The notes under the pieces are model-generated. The model searched no databases and was not told the origin of the DNA. It saw only the letters and a program-made list of their open reading frames with translations. Position numbers and translations under genes: made by a program. From Phytophthora colocasiae (lineage: Eukaryota; Oomycota; Peronosporomycetes; Peronosporales; Peronosporaceae), in the NCBI GenBank assembly GCA_018806915.1, contig JAGKQI010000050.1, positions 310,001 to 374,000 on the forward strand: 64,000 nucleotides of DNA, given 5' to 3'. Numbering within the stretch: the stretch's first letter is position 1; each line of letters starts with the position of its first letter. Positions 20,899 to 30,493 of the stretch are shown one piece after another.

Positions 20899-21746
20899 CA
20901 CTTTTCTTTCTTTTCTTTTCATCTTGCGTGTCGTCTGTGTATGTCGTCGCGACGCTTTTGTTGCGTTCTGTGGCCTTGTGTCTCTATCTCGGCTTTCCTT
21001 ACACTCGCTATTCACTGCTGCACCTGGCTTCGCGGTCTTGGCGGAGTCTTGGCCGTCGTGGTCTTGGCGCCACCTGGTTTTGAGGTTTTGTGTGTTCCTG
21101 GGTTTGTGTGTTGCTGGGTTTGTGTGTTGCTGGTTTTGTGGGTTGCTGGGTTTGTGTGTTGCTGATTTTGTGGTTTTGTGGGTTGCTGGGTTTGTGTGTT
21201 GCTGGTTTTGTGTGTGTTTGTGTGTTTGTGGTGTGTGTGTTGAATGTGTGTTGGTGTCAATGTTTGTGAGGCGGTAGGGTGCGTAGTTTGTTGTCATGGG
21301 GATGTAGCTCAAATGGTAGAGCGCTCGCTTAGCATGCGAGAGGTACAGGGATCGATACCCTGCTTCTCCACTGAATCTGTTACTGTGATAACATCAGTTG
21401 GCATTAGCACTTTCCCAAATGTGCACTTCGCGGTTCATCTGGGAGCTCCGCTGACCTTGAGTAACACTTTTCTTTCTTTTCTTTTCATCTTGCGTGTCGT
21501 CTGTGTATGTCGTCGCGACGCTTTTGTTGCGTTCTGTGGCCTTGTGTCTCTGTCTCGGCTTTCCTTACACTCGCTATTCACTGCTGCACCTGGCTTCGCG
21601 GTCTTGGCGGAGTCTTGGCCGTCGTGGTCTTGGTGCCACCTGGTTTTGAGGTTTTGTGTGTTCCTGGGTTTGTGTGTTGCTGGGTTTGTGTGTTGCTGGT
21701 TTTGTGGGTTGCTGGGTTTGTGTGTTGCTGATTTTGTGGTTTTGTG
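20896..21746 (+). repeat. tRNA-Ala array, first segment
   Basis: Starts at TAACACTTTTCTTTC, the conserved pyrimidine-rich part of the spacer, right after the truncated LINE. It holds two spacer/minisatellite blocks and one tRNA gene. Each array unit has, in order: a conserved 3' flank of the tRNA (about 100 bp, ending ..CTGACCTTGAG), a CT-rich tract, a conserved 150-bp block with the CGTCGCGACG palindrome, a GT-rich minisatellite built on TTTGTGTGTTGCTGG, and a conserved 5' flank (GGCGGTAGGGTGCGTAG) leading to the next tRNA. Confidence 0.9.
21298..21370 (+). tRNA. tRNA-Ala (AGC), copy 1
   Basis: A 73-nt cloverleaf: D arm GCTC/GAGC, anticodon stem CTCGC/GCGAG with loop TTAGCAT (anticodon AGC), T arm CAGGG/CCCTG with loop ATCGATA, discriminator A73. 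The G3-T70 wobble in the acceptor stem is the alanine identity element. Internal promoter boxes A (TAGCTCAAATGG) and B (GGATCGATACC) are intact. Position 6:67 is a T-T mismatch, present in every copy. CCA is not encoded. The sequence is close to the tRNA-Ala of other eukaryotes. This copy lies between the array start and gypsy-1 copy A. Confidence 0.95.
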
Positions 21747-22366
21747 CCATCGCTCTCTGTCGCGCATGTGTTGTTGAAGCGTACGAGCGTACGCTTCTCC
21801 CAGTTGATCACCGGGTCATGCCGTGCAAGCCACGGCATGCCTAATACCAAGTCGAACTTATCGTCTAGATCCAAGACGATAAGATCTTCTACAAACGTCC
21901 TTCGTTTGTAAGAGAAGCGCACACGGACTACGCGCTTCTCAGTCCTCACGGTGGCACCTGTTGCCAACCGCACCTCCAACACGCCGCGAGGCGTGTCGGC
22001 CTCTTCGAAGTCAAGCCTTCGAAGGCTTCCCTGTCGAACAAAGTTGTTCGACGCGCCCGAGTCCACTAGGGCACGAAGAGAGTTCGCTCTCTTCGACATC
22101 ACGTTCAGGATGACAAGGTTTGGCTTGTCATCTTGCAGCTTACAGCGAGAAACCTTCTCGCTGGGGGCAGCAGTCCTCATCGTCGCGTGTCCAAGCTCGA
22201 CACGCGAGACTGCATCACCAGTAGGACGCCCCGCGCCTACTGGTCCTTGGCGTTTTTTTTTAACGCCCGCCCGCTGTGCACTCGCGTGCATAGTGACCGA
22301 TGTTACTACACTTGTAACATCGAACCTTGCCGTATCTACGCTGCTGTTGACCAGCAGTCGTAGCAC
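21578..22366 (-). pseudogene. Gypsy-1 copy A protease fused to a repeat-encoded tail
   Basis: The frame contains the retropepsin active site ALVDSGASNNFV and the flap/C-terminal region LVLGMPWLARHDPVINW. It should be reached from gag by a -1 frameshift. At 21747 the element ends, but the frame continues without a stop through the array minisatellite (repeated NPATHK- and QQHT-type peptides) for another 56 codons. The product would be a protease with an artificial Gln/Asn/Thr/His-rich tail and no reverse transcriptase. Confidence 0.7.
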
Positions 22367-23225
22367 TCGAGAGGTCCATAGGTTCCGGACCTCCCGTTTT
22401 CACAACAGGACGCGCCGGCTTCGGCGCGTTCGCATGGAGTTTAGCTTGACGCCGGCTAAACTCCTCTTGCATTGCAAGGCTGATCGCCTCCTCGAGAGTA
22501 TTCGGATACTCTCGGAAGAGATATGTTTTGACGGGACCATCTCTTAGTCCCTTCATGAACGTGACGACCTTGGTCGCCTCGTCGATCGGGTTGGCCACTA
22601 TGTTCGATACCAAGTATCGAGCACGCTGGGCAAAGGTGTGAACATCATCCTTGCCCTGCTGCAGATCGAGAAACTCCGCTCTCGATCTGAACTCGTTCTT
22701 CGGAGGCTCAAACGCAAGCTTGAGTTCCTCCTTGAACACCTCGTACGTGCTGAAGCACGTAGGATCCGAGAGTCGGCGCCCATAGGCCCAACTCCTCGCA
22801 CGTCCGCCAAGACATGACATGGCGAACGCGACCTTCGACATCGGATCGACGATACGTCGAGCCGCAACGGCTGTGTCGAGTTCGACAAGCCACCGAAGGA
22901 GGGTCTCGTCCTCCTTCCCCGTGTAGGTACTCACGTGGAGTTTCAACGACTCCACGCGTGGCTTAGGGGAAGCCACCGAGGCAGCAACATCTCGTTGCTC
23001 CTTAACAATGTACCCCAGAGCAACACCGTGTTGCTCTGTCGGCGATAGCGTACGAAGCATCGTAGCTACCGCTGCCTCTCCAATGACTTGTGAAAGTCTT
23101 TGGAGAGCTTCCCACTCTGGATCAGACAGGTGGGCGCAGTCCGTGCGCGTCACGGACATTTGAGGGGTCCCAGTGGATCCCTCATCCATTGGGGAGTTCT
23201 CTACCCCGCGTTCATATGACTCCAT
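22260..23225 (-). CDS. Gypsy-1 copy A Gag
   Basis: 321 residues, ATG at 23225. Gag is the structural protein that packages the RNA. The N-terminus is acidic (MESYERGVENSPMDEGS). The middle has the Ty3/Gypsy capsid pattern: AFAMSCLGGRARSWAYGRR, FEELKLAF-type helices and FLDLQQGKDDVHTFAQRARYL. The C-terminus has one CCHC knuckle, C303-x2-C306-x4-H311-x4-C316. In this copy Gag ends right after the knuckle because the run of A bases (minus strand) has changed length, creating a TAA. The others of this family end with SKNAKDQ. Confidence 0.8.
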   Translation of the reverse strand: MESYERGVENSPMDEGSTGTPQMSVTRTDCAHLSDPEWEALQRLSQVIGEAAVATMLRTLSPTEQHGVALGYIVKEQRDVAASVASPKPRVESLKLHVSTYTGKEDETLLRWLVELDTAVAARRIVDPMSKVAFAMSCLGGRARSWAYGRRLSDPTCFSTYEVFKEELKLAFEPPKNEFRSRAEFLDLQQGKDDVHTFAQRARYLVSNIVANPIDEATKVVTFMKGLRDGPVKTYLFREYPNTLEEAISLAMQEEFSRRQAKLHANAPKPARPVVKTGGPEPMDLSSATTAGQQQRRYGKVRCYKCSNIGHYARECTAGGR

Positions 23226-23255
23226 ACGAACGAACAGCAGTCGGTCGTGGGACGG

Positions 23256-23272
23256 ACTACAAAGTGCTACCA
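23256..23272 (-). other. Gypsy-1 primer binding site (tRNA-iMet type)
   Basis: Two bases inside the LTR end, the minus strand reads TGGTAGCACTTTGTAGT. TGGTAGCA is complementary to the 3' end (TGCTACCA) of eukaryotic initiator tRNA-Met, a usual primer for Ty3/Gypsy reverse transcription. Confidence 0.65.
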
Positions 23273-23274
23273 GG

Positions 23275-23734
23275 TGTAATGGGTCTACCTAGACCTATTA
23301 GATGGCGTACACGTGCGCTTACGTGTATGAGGAAGCGTGCAATTAGAATAGACTTAATTTAAGTATACTTATTTAAATAAGTATAATTAAATCAAATATA
23401 ACTAATTTAAACTGCAAAATACCGTAAAATGAGAACTGTTATTGAATTTGGCATAAGCCAATTATGGACCTCCTAAAACTGATTGTTATCTATTTTTAAA
23501 GGGTCTGCCAACGTGTGGTTGGCAGAAACTCTGCTCAGTGATTGGTAGAAATCCGTTACTTTCTACCAATAATATGCACAAATGCACACGAACCATCCAA
23601 TAATGAGGTTCGCCCATGTATCCTTTGGTGTGTACAGCACACCAAGGTCTGAGGCCCATTTCCAACCTCTAACAGTTATCCTAACTGTTAGAGTTACAAG
23701 TGGTACAACCACTTGTACGTGTAACCCCGTTACA
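23275..23734 (-). repeat. Gypsy-1 copy A 5' LTR (460 bp)
   Basis: Minus-strand ends TGTAACGGGGTTACACG and CCCATTACA give short TGTAA..TTACA inverted ends. The inner part is AT-rich. The outer end abuts the GT minisatellite at 23735. Confidence 0.8.
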
Positions 23735-23961
23735 GTTTGAGGTTTTGTGGGTTGCTGGGTTTGTGTGTTGCTGGGTTTGTGTGTTGCTGGGTTTGTGTGT
23801 TGCTGGTTTTGTGTGTGTTGCTGGTTTTGTGTGTGTTGCTGGTTTTGTGTGTGTTGCTGGTTTTGTGTGTGTTGCTGGTTTTGTGTGTGTTTGTGTGTTT
23901 GTGTTGAATGTGTGTTGGTGTCAATGTTTGTGTGGCGGTAGGGTGCGTAGTTTGTTGTCAT

Positions 23962-24034
23962 GGGGATGTAGCTCAAATGGTAGAGCGCTCGCTTAGCATG
24001 CGAGAGGTACAGGGATCGATACCCTGCTTCTCCA
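23962..24034 (+). tRNA. tRNA-Ala (AGC), copy 2
   Basis: Same 73 nt as copy 1. First tRNA after gypsy-1 copy A; 576 bp to the next start. Confidence 0.95.
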
Positions 24035-24537
24035 CTGAATCTGTTACTGTGATAACATCACTTGACATTAGCACTTTCCCAAATGTGCACTTCGCGGTTC
24101 ATCTGCGAGCTCCGCTGACCTTGAGTAACACTTTTCTTTCTTTTCTTTTCATCTTGCGTGTCGTCTGTGTATATCGTCGCGACGCTTTTGTTGCGTTCTG
24201 TGGCCTTGTGTCTCTGTCTCGGCTTTCCTTACACTCGCTATTCACTGCTGCACCTGGCTTCGCGGTCTTGGCGGAGTCTTGGCCGTCGTGGCCTTGGTGC
24301 CGTTTCGGCTCACCTGGTTTTGAGGTTTTGTGTGTTACTGGGTTTGTGTGTTGCTGGGTTTGTGTGTTGCTGGTTTTGTGTGTGTTGCTGGTTTTGTGTG
24401 TGTTGCTGGTTTTGTGTGTGTTGCTGGTTTTGTGTGTGTTTGTGTGTTTGTGGTGTGTGTGTTGAATGTGGTGTGTGTGTTGAATGTGTGTTGGTGTCAA
24501 TGTTTGTGAGGCGGTAGGGTGCGTAGTTTGTTGTCAT

Positions 24538-24610
24538 GGGGATGTAGCTCAAATGGTAGAGCGCTCGCTTAGCATGCGAGAGGTACAGGGATCGATACCC
24601 TGCTTCTCCA
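24538..24610 (+). tRNA. tRNA-Ala (AGC), copy 3
   Basis: Identical to copy 1; 576 bp to the next start. Confidence 0.95.
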
Positions 24611-25113
24611 CTGAATCTGTTACTGTGATAACATCAGTTGACATTAGCACTTTCCCAAATGTGCACTTCGCGGTTCATCTGCGAGCTCCGCTGACCTTGA
24701 GTAACACTTTTCTTTCTTTTCTTTTCATCTTGCGTGTCGTCTGTGTATGTCGTCGCGACGCTTTTGTTGCGTTCTGTGGCCTTGTGTCTCTATCTCGGCT
24801 TTCCTTACACTCGCTATTCACTGCTGCACCTGGCTTCGCGGTCTTGGCGGAGTCTTGGCCGTCGTGGCCTTGGTGCCGTTTCGGCTCACCTGGTTTTGAG
24901 GTTTTGTGTGTTACTGGGTTTGTGTGTTGCTGGGTTTGTGTGTTGCTGGTTTTGTGTGTGTTGCTGGTTTTGTGTGTGTTGCTGGTTTTGTGTGTGTTGC
25001 TGGTTTTGTGTGTGTTTGTGTGTTTGTGGTGTGTGTGTTGAATGTGGTGTGTGTGTTGAATGTGTGTTGGTGTCAATGTTTGTGAGGCGGTAGGGTGCGT
25101 AGTTTGTTGTCAT

Positions 25114-25186
25114 GGGGATGTAGCTCAAATGGTAGAGCGCTCGCTTAGCATGCGAGAGGTACAGGGATCGATACCCTGCTTCTCCA
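25114..25186 (+). tRNA. tRNA-Ala (AGC), copy 4
   Basis: Identical to copy 1; followed by gypsy-1 copy B after 386 bp. Confidence 0.95.
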
Positions 25187-25250
25187 CTGAATCTGTTACT
25201 GTGATAACATCAGTTGACATTAGCACTTTCCCAAATGTGCACTTCGCGGT

Positions 25251-25928
25251 TCATCTGCGAGCTCCGCTGACCTTGAGCAACACTTTTCTTTCTTTTCTTT
25301 TCATCTTGCGTGTCGTCTGTGTATGTCGTCGCGACGCTTTTGTTGCGTTCTGTGGCCTTGTGTCTCTATCTCGGCTTTCCTTACACTCGCTATTCACTGC
25401 TGTACCTGGCTTCGCGGTCTTGGCGGAGTCTTGGCCGTCGTGGTCTTGGTGCCGTTTCGGCTCACCTGGTTTTGTGGTTTTGTGGGTTGCTGGGTTTGTG
25501 TGTTGCTGGTTTTGTGTGTTGCTGGTTTTGTGGGTTGCTGGGTTTGTGTGTTGCTGATTTTGTGGTTTTGTGCCATCGCTCTCTGTCGCGCATGTGTTGT
25601 TGAAGCGTACGAGCGTACGCTTCTCCCAGTTGATCACCGGGTCATGCCGTGCAAGCCACGGCATGCCTAATACCAAGTCGAACTTATCGTCTAGATCCAA
25701 GACGATAAGATCTTCTACAAACGTCCTTCGTTTGTAAGAGAAGCGCACACGGACTACGCGCTTCTCAGTCCTCACGGTGGCACCTGTTGCCAACCGCACC
25801 TCCAACACGCCGCGAGGCGTGTCGGCCTCTTCGAAGTCAAGCCTTCGAAGGCTTCCCTGTCGAACAAAGTTGTTCGACGCGCCCGAGTCCACTAGGGCAC
25901 GAAGAGAGTTCGCTCTCTTCGACATCAC
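25251..25928 (-). pseudogene. Gypsy-1 copy B protease with repeat-encoded tail
   Basis: Carries the DSGASNNFV active site. An extra T near 25966 breaks the link to gag. The tail continues through minisatellite and spacer for about 118 codons beyond the element end at 25573, to a lysine/arginine-rich end. Confidence 0.65.
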
Positions 25929-26043
25929 GTTCAGGATGACAAGGTTTGGCTTGTCATCTTGCAGCTTTACAGCGAGAAACCTTCTCGCTGGGGGCAGCAG
26001 TCCTCATCGTCGCGTGTCCAAGCTCGACACGCGAGACTGCATC

Positions 26044-26085
26044 ACCAGTAGGACGCCCCGCGCCTACTGGTCCTTGGCGTTTTTT
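26044..26085 (-). promoter_or_regulatory. -1 ribosomal frameshift signal, gypsy-1 copy B
   Basis: Slippery heptamer A AAA AAC (26085 to 26079, minus strand) in the gag zero frame, a 7-base spacer, and a hairpin with a 9-bp stem ACCAGTAGG/CCTACTGGT and a 10-base GC-rich loop (26071 to 26044). Confidence 0.75.
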
Positions 26086-27051
26086 GAACGCCCGCCCGCT
26101 GTGCACTCGCGTGCATAGTGACCGATGTTACTACACTTGTAACATCGAACCTTGCCGTATCTACGCTGCTGTTGACCAGCAGTCGTAGCACTCGAGAGGT
26201 CCATAGGTTCCGGACCTCCCGTTTTCACAACAGGACGCGCCGGCTTCGGCGCGTTCGCATGGAGTTTAGCTTGACGCCGGCTAAACTCCTCTTGCATTGC
26301 AAGGCTGATCGCCTCCTCGAGAGTATTCGGATACTCTCGGAAGAGATATGTTTTGACGGGACCATCTCTTAGTCCCTTCATGAACGTGACGACCTTGGTC
26401 GCCTCGTCGATCGGGTTGGCCACTATGTTCGATACCAAGTATCGAGCACGCTGGGCAAAGGTGTGAACATCATCCTTGCCCTGCTGCAGATCGAGAAACT
26501 CCGCTCTCGATCTGAACTCGTTCTTCGGAGGCTCAAACGCAAGCTTGAGTTCCTCCTTGAACACCTCGTACGTGCTGAAGCACGTAGGATCCGAGAGTCG
26601 GCGCCCATAGGCCCAACTCCTCGCACGTCCGCCAAGACATGACATGGCGAACGCGACCTTCGACATCGGATCGACGATACGTCGAGCCGCAACGGCTGTG
26701 TCGAGTTCGACGAAGCCACCGAAGGAGGGTCTCGTCCTCCTTCCCGTGTAGGTACTCACGTGGAGTTTCAACGACTCCACGCGTGGCTTAGGGGAAGCCA
26801 CCGAGGCAGCAACATCTCGTTGCTCCTTAACAATGTACCCCAGAGCAACACCGTGTTGCTCTGTCGGCGATAGCGTACGAAGCATCGTAGCTACCGCTGC
26901 CTCTCCAATGACTTGTGAAAGTCTTTGGAGAGCTTCCCCACTCTGGATCAGACAGGTGGGCGCAGTCCGTGCGCGTCACGGACATTTGAGGGGTCCCAGT
27001 GGATCCCTCATCCATTGGGGAGTTCTCTACCCCGCGTTCATATGACTCCAT
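26064..27051 (-). pseudogene. Gypsy-1 copy B gag, frameshifted
   Basis: ATG at 27051. An added C near 26939 shifts the frame after SDPEW; further one-base changes at about 26711 and 26745 cancel within a short stretch. The 3' two-thirds are open (26064-26885) and keep the CCHC knuckle and the SKNAKDQ end. Confidence 0.7.
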
Positions 27052-27100
27052 ACGAACGAACAGCAGTCGGTCGTGGGACGGACTACAAAGTGCTACCAGG

Positions 27101-27560
27101 TGTAATGGGTCTACCTAGACCTATTAGATGGCGTACACGTGCGCTTACGTGTATGAGGAAGCGTGCAATTAGAATAGACTTAATTTAAGTATACTTATTT
27201 AAATAAGTATAATTAAATCAAATATAACTAATTTAAACTGCAAAATACCGTAAAATGAGAACTGTTATTGAATTTGGCATAAGCCAATTATGGACCTCCT
27301 AAAACTGATTGTTATCTATTTTTAAAGGGTCTGCCAACGTGTGGTTGGCAGAAACTCTGCTCAGTGATTGGTAGAAATCCGTTACTTTCTACCAATAATA
27401 TGCACAAATGCACACGAACCATCCAATAATGAGGTTCGCCCATGTATCCTTTGGTGTGTACAGCACACCAAGGTCTGAGGCCCATTTCCAACCTCTAACA
27501 GTTATCCTAACTGTTAGAGTTACAAGTGGTACAACCACTTGTACGTGTAACCCCGTTACA
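27101..27560 (-). repeat. Gypsy-1 copy B 5' LTR (460 bp)
   Basis: Same ends as the copy A LTR, with no difference noticed by eye. Confidence 0.8.
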
Positions 27561-27692
27561 GTTTGAGGTTTTGTGGGTTGCTGGGTTTGTGTGTTGCTGG
27601 TTTTGTGTGTGTTTGTGTGTTTGTGGTGTGTGTGTTGAATGTGTGTTGGTGTCAATGTTTGTGTGGCGGTAGGGTGCGTAGTTTGTTGTCAT

Positions 27693-27765
27693 GGGGATGT
27701 AGCTCAAATGGTAGAGCGCTCGCTTAGCATGCGAGAGGTACAGGGATCGATACCCTGCTTCTCCA
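27693..27765 (+). tRNA. tRNA-Ala (AGC), copy 5
   Basis: Identical to copy 1; short minisatellite before it; 538 bp to the next start. Confidence 0.95.
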
Positions 27766-28230
27766 CTGAATCTGTTACTGTGATAACATCAGTTGACATT
27801 AGCACTTTCCCAAATGTGCACTTCGCGGTTCATCTGCGAGCTCCGCTGACCTTGAGTAACACTTTTCTTTCTTTTCTTTTCATCTTGCGTGTCGTCTGTG
27901 TATGTCGTCGCGACGCTTTTGTTGCGTTCTGTGGCCTTGTGTCTCTATCTCGGCTTTCCTTACACTCGCTATTCACTGCTGCACCTGGCTTCGCGGTCTT
28001 GGCGGAGTCTTGGCCGTCGTGGTCTTGGTGCCGTTTCGGCTCACCTGGTTTTGTGGTTTTGTGGGTTGCTGGGTTTGTGTGTTGCTGGTTTTGTGTGTTG
28101 CTGGTTTTAGGGTTGCTGGGTTTGTGTGTTGCTGGTTTTGTGTGTGTTTGTGGAGTTTGTGGTGTGTGTGTGTTGAATGTGTGTTGGTGTCAATGTTTGT
28201 GTGGCGGTAGGGTGCGTAGTTTGTTGTCAT

Positions 28231-28303
28231 GGGGATGTAGCTCAAATGGTAGAGCGCTCGCTTAGCATGCGAGAGGTACAGGGATCGATACCCTGCTTCT
28301 CCA
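28231..28303 (+). tRNA. tRNA-Ala (AGC), copy 6
   Basis: Identical to copy 1; first half of the 1095-bp dimer; 560 bp to the next start. Confidence 0.95.
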
Positions 28304-28790
28304 CTGAATCTGTTACTGTGATAACATCAGTTGGCATTAGCACTTTCCCAAATGTGCACTTCGCGGTTCATCTGCGAGCTCCGCTGACCTTGAGTAACAC
28401 TTTTCTTTCTTTTCTTTTCATCTTGCGTGTCGTCTGTGTATATCGTCGCGACGCTTTTGTTGCGTTCTGTGGCCTTGTGTCTCTGTCTCGGCTTTCCTTA
28501 CACTCGCTATTCACTGCTGCACCTGGCTTCGCGGTCTTGGCGGAGTCTTGGCCGTCGTGGCCTTGGTGCCGTTTCGGCTCACCTGGTTTTGAGGTTTTGT
28601 GTGTTGCTGGGTTTGTGTGTTGCTGGTTTTGTGTGTGTTGCTGGTTTTGTGTGTGTTGCTGGTTTTGTGTGTGTTGCTGGTTTTGTGTGTGTTGCTGGTT
28701 TTGTGTGTGTTTGTGTGTTTGTGGTGTGTGTGTTGAATGTGTGTTGGTGTCAATGTTTGTGAGGCGGTAGGGTGCGTAGTTTGTTGTCAT

Positions 28791-28863
28791 GGGGATGTAG
28801 CTCAAATGGTAGAGCGCTCGCTTAGCATGCGAGAGGTACAGGGATCGATACCCTGCTTCTCCA
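28791..28863 (+). tRNA. tRNA-Ala (AGC), copy 7
   Basis: Identical to copy 1; 535 bp to the next start. Confidence 0.95.
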
Positions 28864-29325
28864 CTGAATCTGTTACTGTGATAACATCAGTTGACATTAG
28901 CACTTTCCCAAATGTGCACTTCGCGGTTCATCTGCGAGCTCCGCTGACCTTGAGTAACACTTTTCTTTCTTTTCTTTTCATCTTGCGTGTCGTCTGTGTA
29001 TGTCGTCGCGACGCTTTTGTTGCGTTCTGTGGCCTTGTGTCTCTATCTCGGCTTTCCTTACACTCGCTATTCACTGCTGCACCTGGCTTCGCGGTCTTGG
29101 CGGAGTCTTGGCCGTCGTGGTCTTGGTGCCGTTTCGGCTCACCTGGTTTTGTGGTTTTGTGGGTTGCTGGGTTTGTGTGTTGCTGGTTTTGTGTGTTGCT
29201 GGTTTTAGGGTTGCTGGGTTTGTGTGTTGCTGGTTTTGTGTGTGTTTGTGGGTTTGTGGTGTGTGTGTTGAATGTGTGTTGGTGTCAATGTTTGTGTGGC
29301 GGTAGGGTGCGTAGTTTGTTGTCAT

Positions 29326-29398
29326 GGGGATGTAGCTCAAATGGTAGAGCGCTCGCTTAGCATGCGAGAGGTACAGGGATCGATACCCTGCTTCTCCA
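29326..29398 (+). tRNA. tRNA-Ala (AGC), copy 8
   Basis: Identical to copy 1; second dimer, exactly 1095 bp after copy 6. Confidence 0.95.
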
Positions 29399-29885
29399 CT
29401 GAATCTGTTACTGTGATAACATCAGTTGGCATTAGCACTTTCCCAAATGTGCACTTCGCGGTTCATCTGCGAGCTCCGCTGACCTTGAGTAACACTTTTC
29501 TTTCTTTTCTTTTCATCTTGCGTGTCGTCTGTGTATATCGTCGCGACGCTTTTGTTGCGTTCTGTGGCCTTGTGTCTCTGTCTCGGCTTTCCTTACACTC
29601 GCTATTCACTGCTGCACCTGGCTTCGCGGTCTTGGCGGAGTCTTGGCCGTCGTGGCCTTGGTGCCGTTTCGGCTCACCTGGTTTTGAGGTTTTGTGTGTT
29701 GCTGGGTTTGTGTGTTGCTGGTTTTGTGTGTGTTGCTGGTTTTGTGTGTGTTGCTGGTTTTGTGTGTGTTGCTGGTTTTGTGTGTGTTGCTGGTTTTGTG
29801 TGTGTTTGTGTGTTTGTGGTGTGTGTGTTGAATGTGTGTTGGTGTCAATGTTTGTGAGGCGGTAGGGTGCGTAGTTTGTTGTCAT

Positions 29886-29958
29886 GGGGATGTAGCTCAA
29901 ATGGTAGAGCGCTCGCTTAGCATGCGAGAGGTACAGGGATCGATACCCTGCTTCTCCA
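29886..29958 (+). tRNA. tRNA-Ala (AGC), copy 9
   Basis: Identical to copy 1; exactly 1095 bp after copy 7. Confidence 0.95.
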
Positions 29959-30420
29959 CTGAATCTGTTACTGTGATAACATCAGTTGGCATTAGCACTT
30001 TCCCAAATGTGCACTTCGCGGTTCATCTGCGAGCTCCGCTGACCTTGAGTAACACTTTTCTTTCTTTTCTTTTCATCTTGCGTGTCGTCTGTGTATGTCG
30101 TCGCGACGCTTTTGTTGCGTTCTGTGGCCTTGTGTCTCTGTCTCGGCTTTCCTTACACTCGCTATTCACTGCTGCACCTGGCTTCGCGGTCTTGGCGGAG
30201 TCTTGGCCGTCGTGGTCTTGGTGCCGTTTCGGCTCACCTGGTTTTGTGGTTTTGTGGGTTGCTGGGTTTGTGTGTTGCTGGTTTTGTGTGTTGCTGGTTT
30301 TAGGGTTGCTGGGTTTGTGTGTTGCTGGTTTTGTGTGTGTTTGTGTGTTTGTGGTGTGTGTGTTGAATGTGTGTTGGTGTCAATGTTTGTGTGGCGGTAG
30401 GGTGCGTAGTTTGTTGTCAT

Positions 30421-30493
30421 GGGGATGTAGCTCAAATGGTAGAGCGCTCGCTTAGCATGCGAGAGGTACAGGGATCGATACCCTGCTTCTCCA
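30421..30493 (+). tRNA. tRNA-Ala (AGC), copy 10
   Basis: Identical to copy 1; 537 bp to the next start. Confidence 0.95.

Larger units (their letters stand above)
21747..23734 (-). mobile_element. Gypsy-1 copy A: truncated Ty3/Gypsy element
   Basis: 1988 bp on the minus strand: 5' LTR, primer binding site, gag, and the first part of protease. The remaining pol, integrase and 3' LTR are missing. The left breakpoint (..TTTTGTG/CCATCGCTCTCTG) falls in the GT minisatellite and is shared by all five copies. Because of the +3-type change in the T-run at 22253-22261 (nine T where other copies have six T and a G), this copy has lost its frameshift site. Confidence 0.85.
23735..25572 (+). repeat. tRNA-Ala array, second segment
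   Basis: Contains three tRNA genes. The two complete units here are 576 bp each and are the longest in the window, because of a duplicated GTGTGTGTTGAATGTG block before the tRNA 5' flank and an added minisatellite unit. Confidence 0.9.
25573..27560 (-). mobile_element. Gypsy-1 copy B: truncated Ty3/Gypsy element
   Basis: Also 1988 bp with the same two breakpoints as copy A. The frameshift signal is intact here (26044-26085), but gag carries three small indels. Confidence 0.85.

Noticed and set aside
22133..22547. Plus-strand frames opposite gypsy-1 gag and protease
   Set aside because: They repeat in each copy simply because the sequence is repeated; composition is that of an antisense shadow and there is no support like the length and order seen for the gypsy-2 antisense ORF.
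23735..23935. GT-rich repeats as a CRISPR array
   Set aside because: Units of 15-18 bp follow each other without unique spacers, in a eukaryotic array; it is a minisatellite.
28090..28130. TTTTAGGG steps as telomeric repeats
   Set aside because: Only one such step per unit, embedded in the minisatellite; oomycete telomeres would show uninterrupted TTTAGGG runs.
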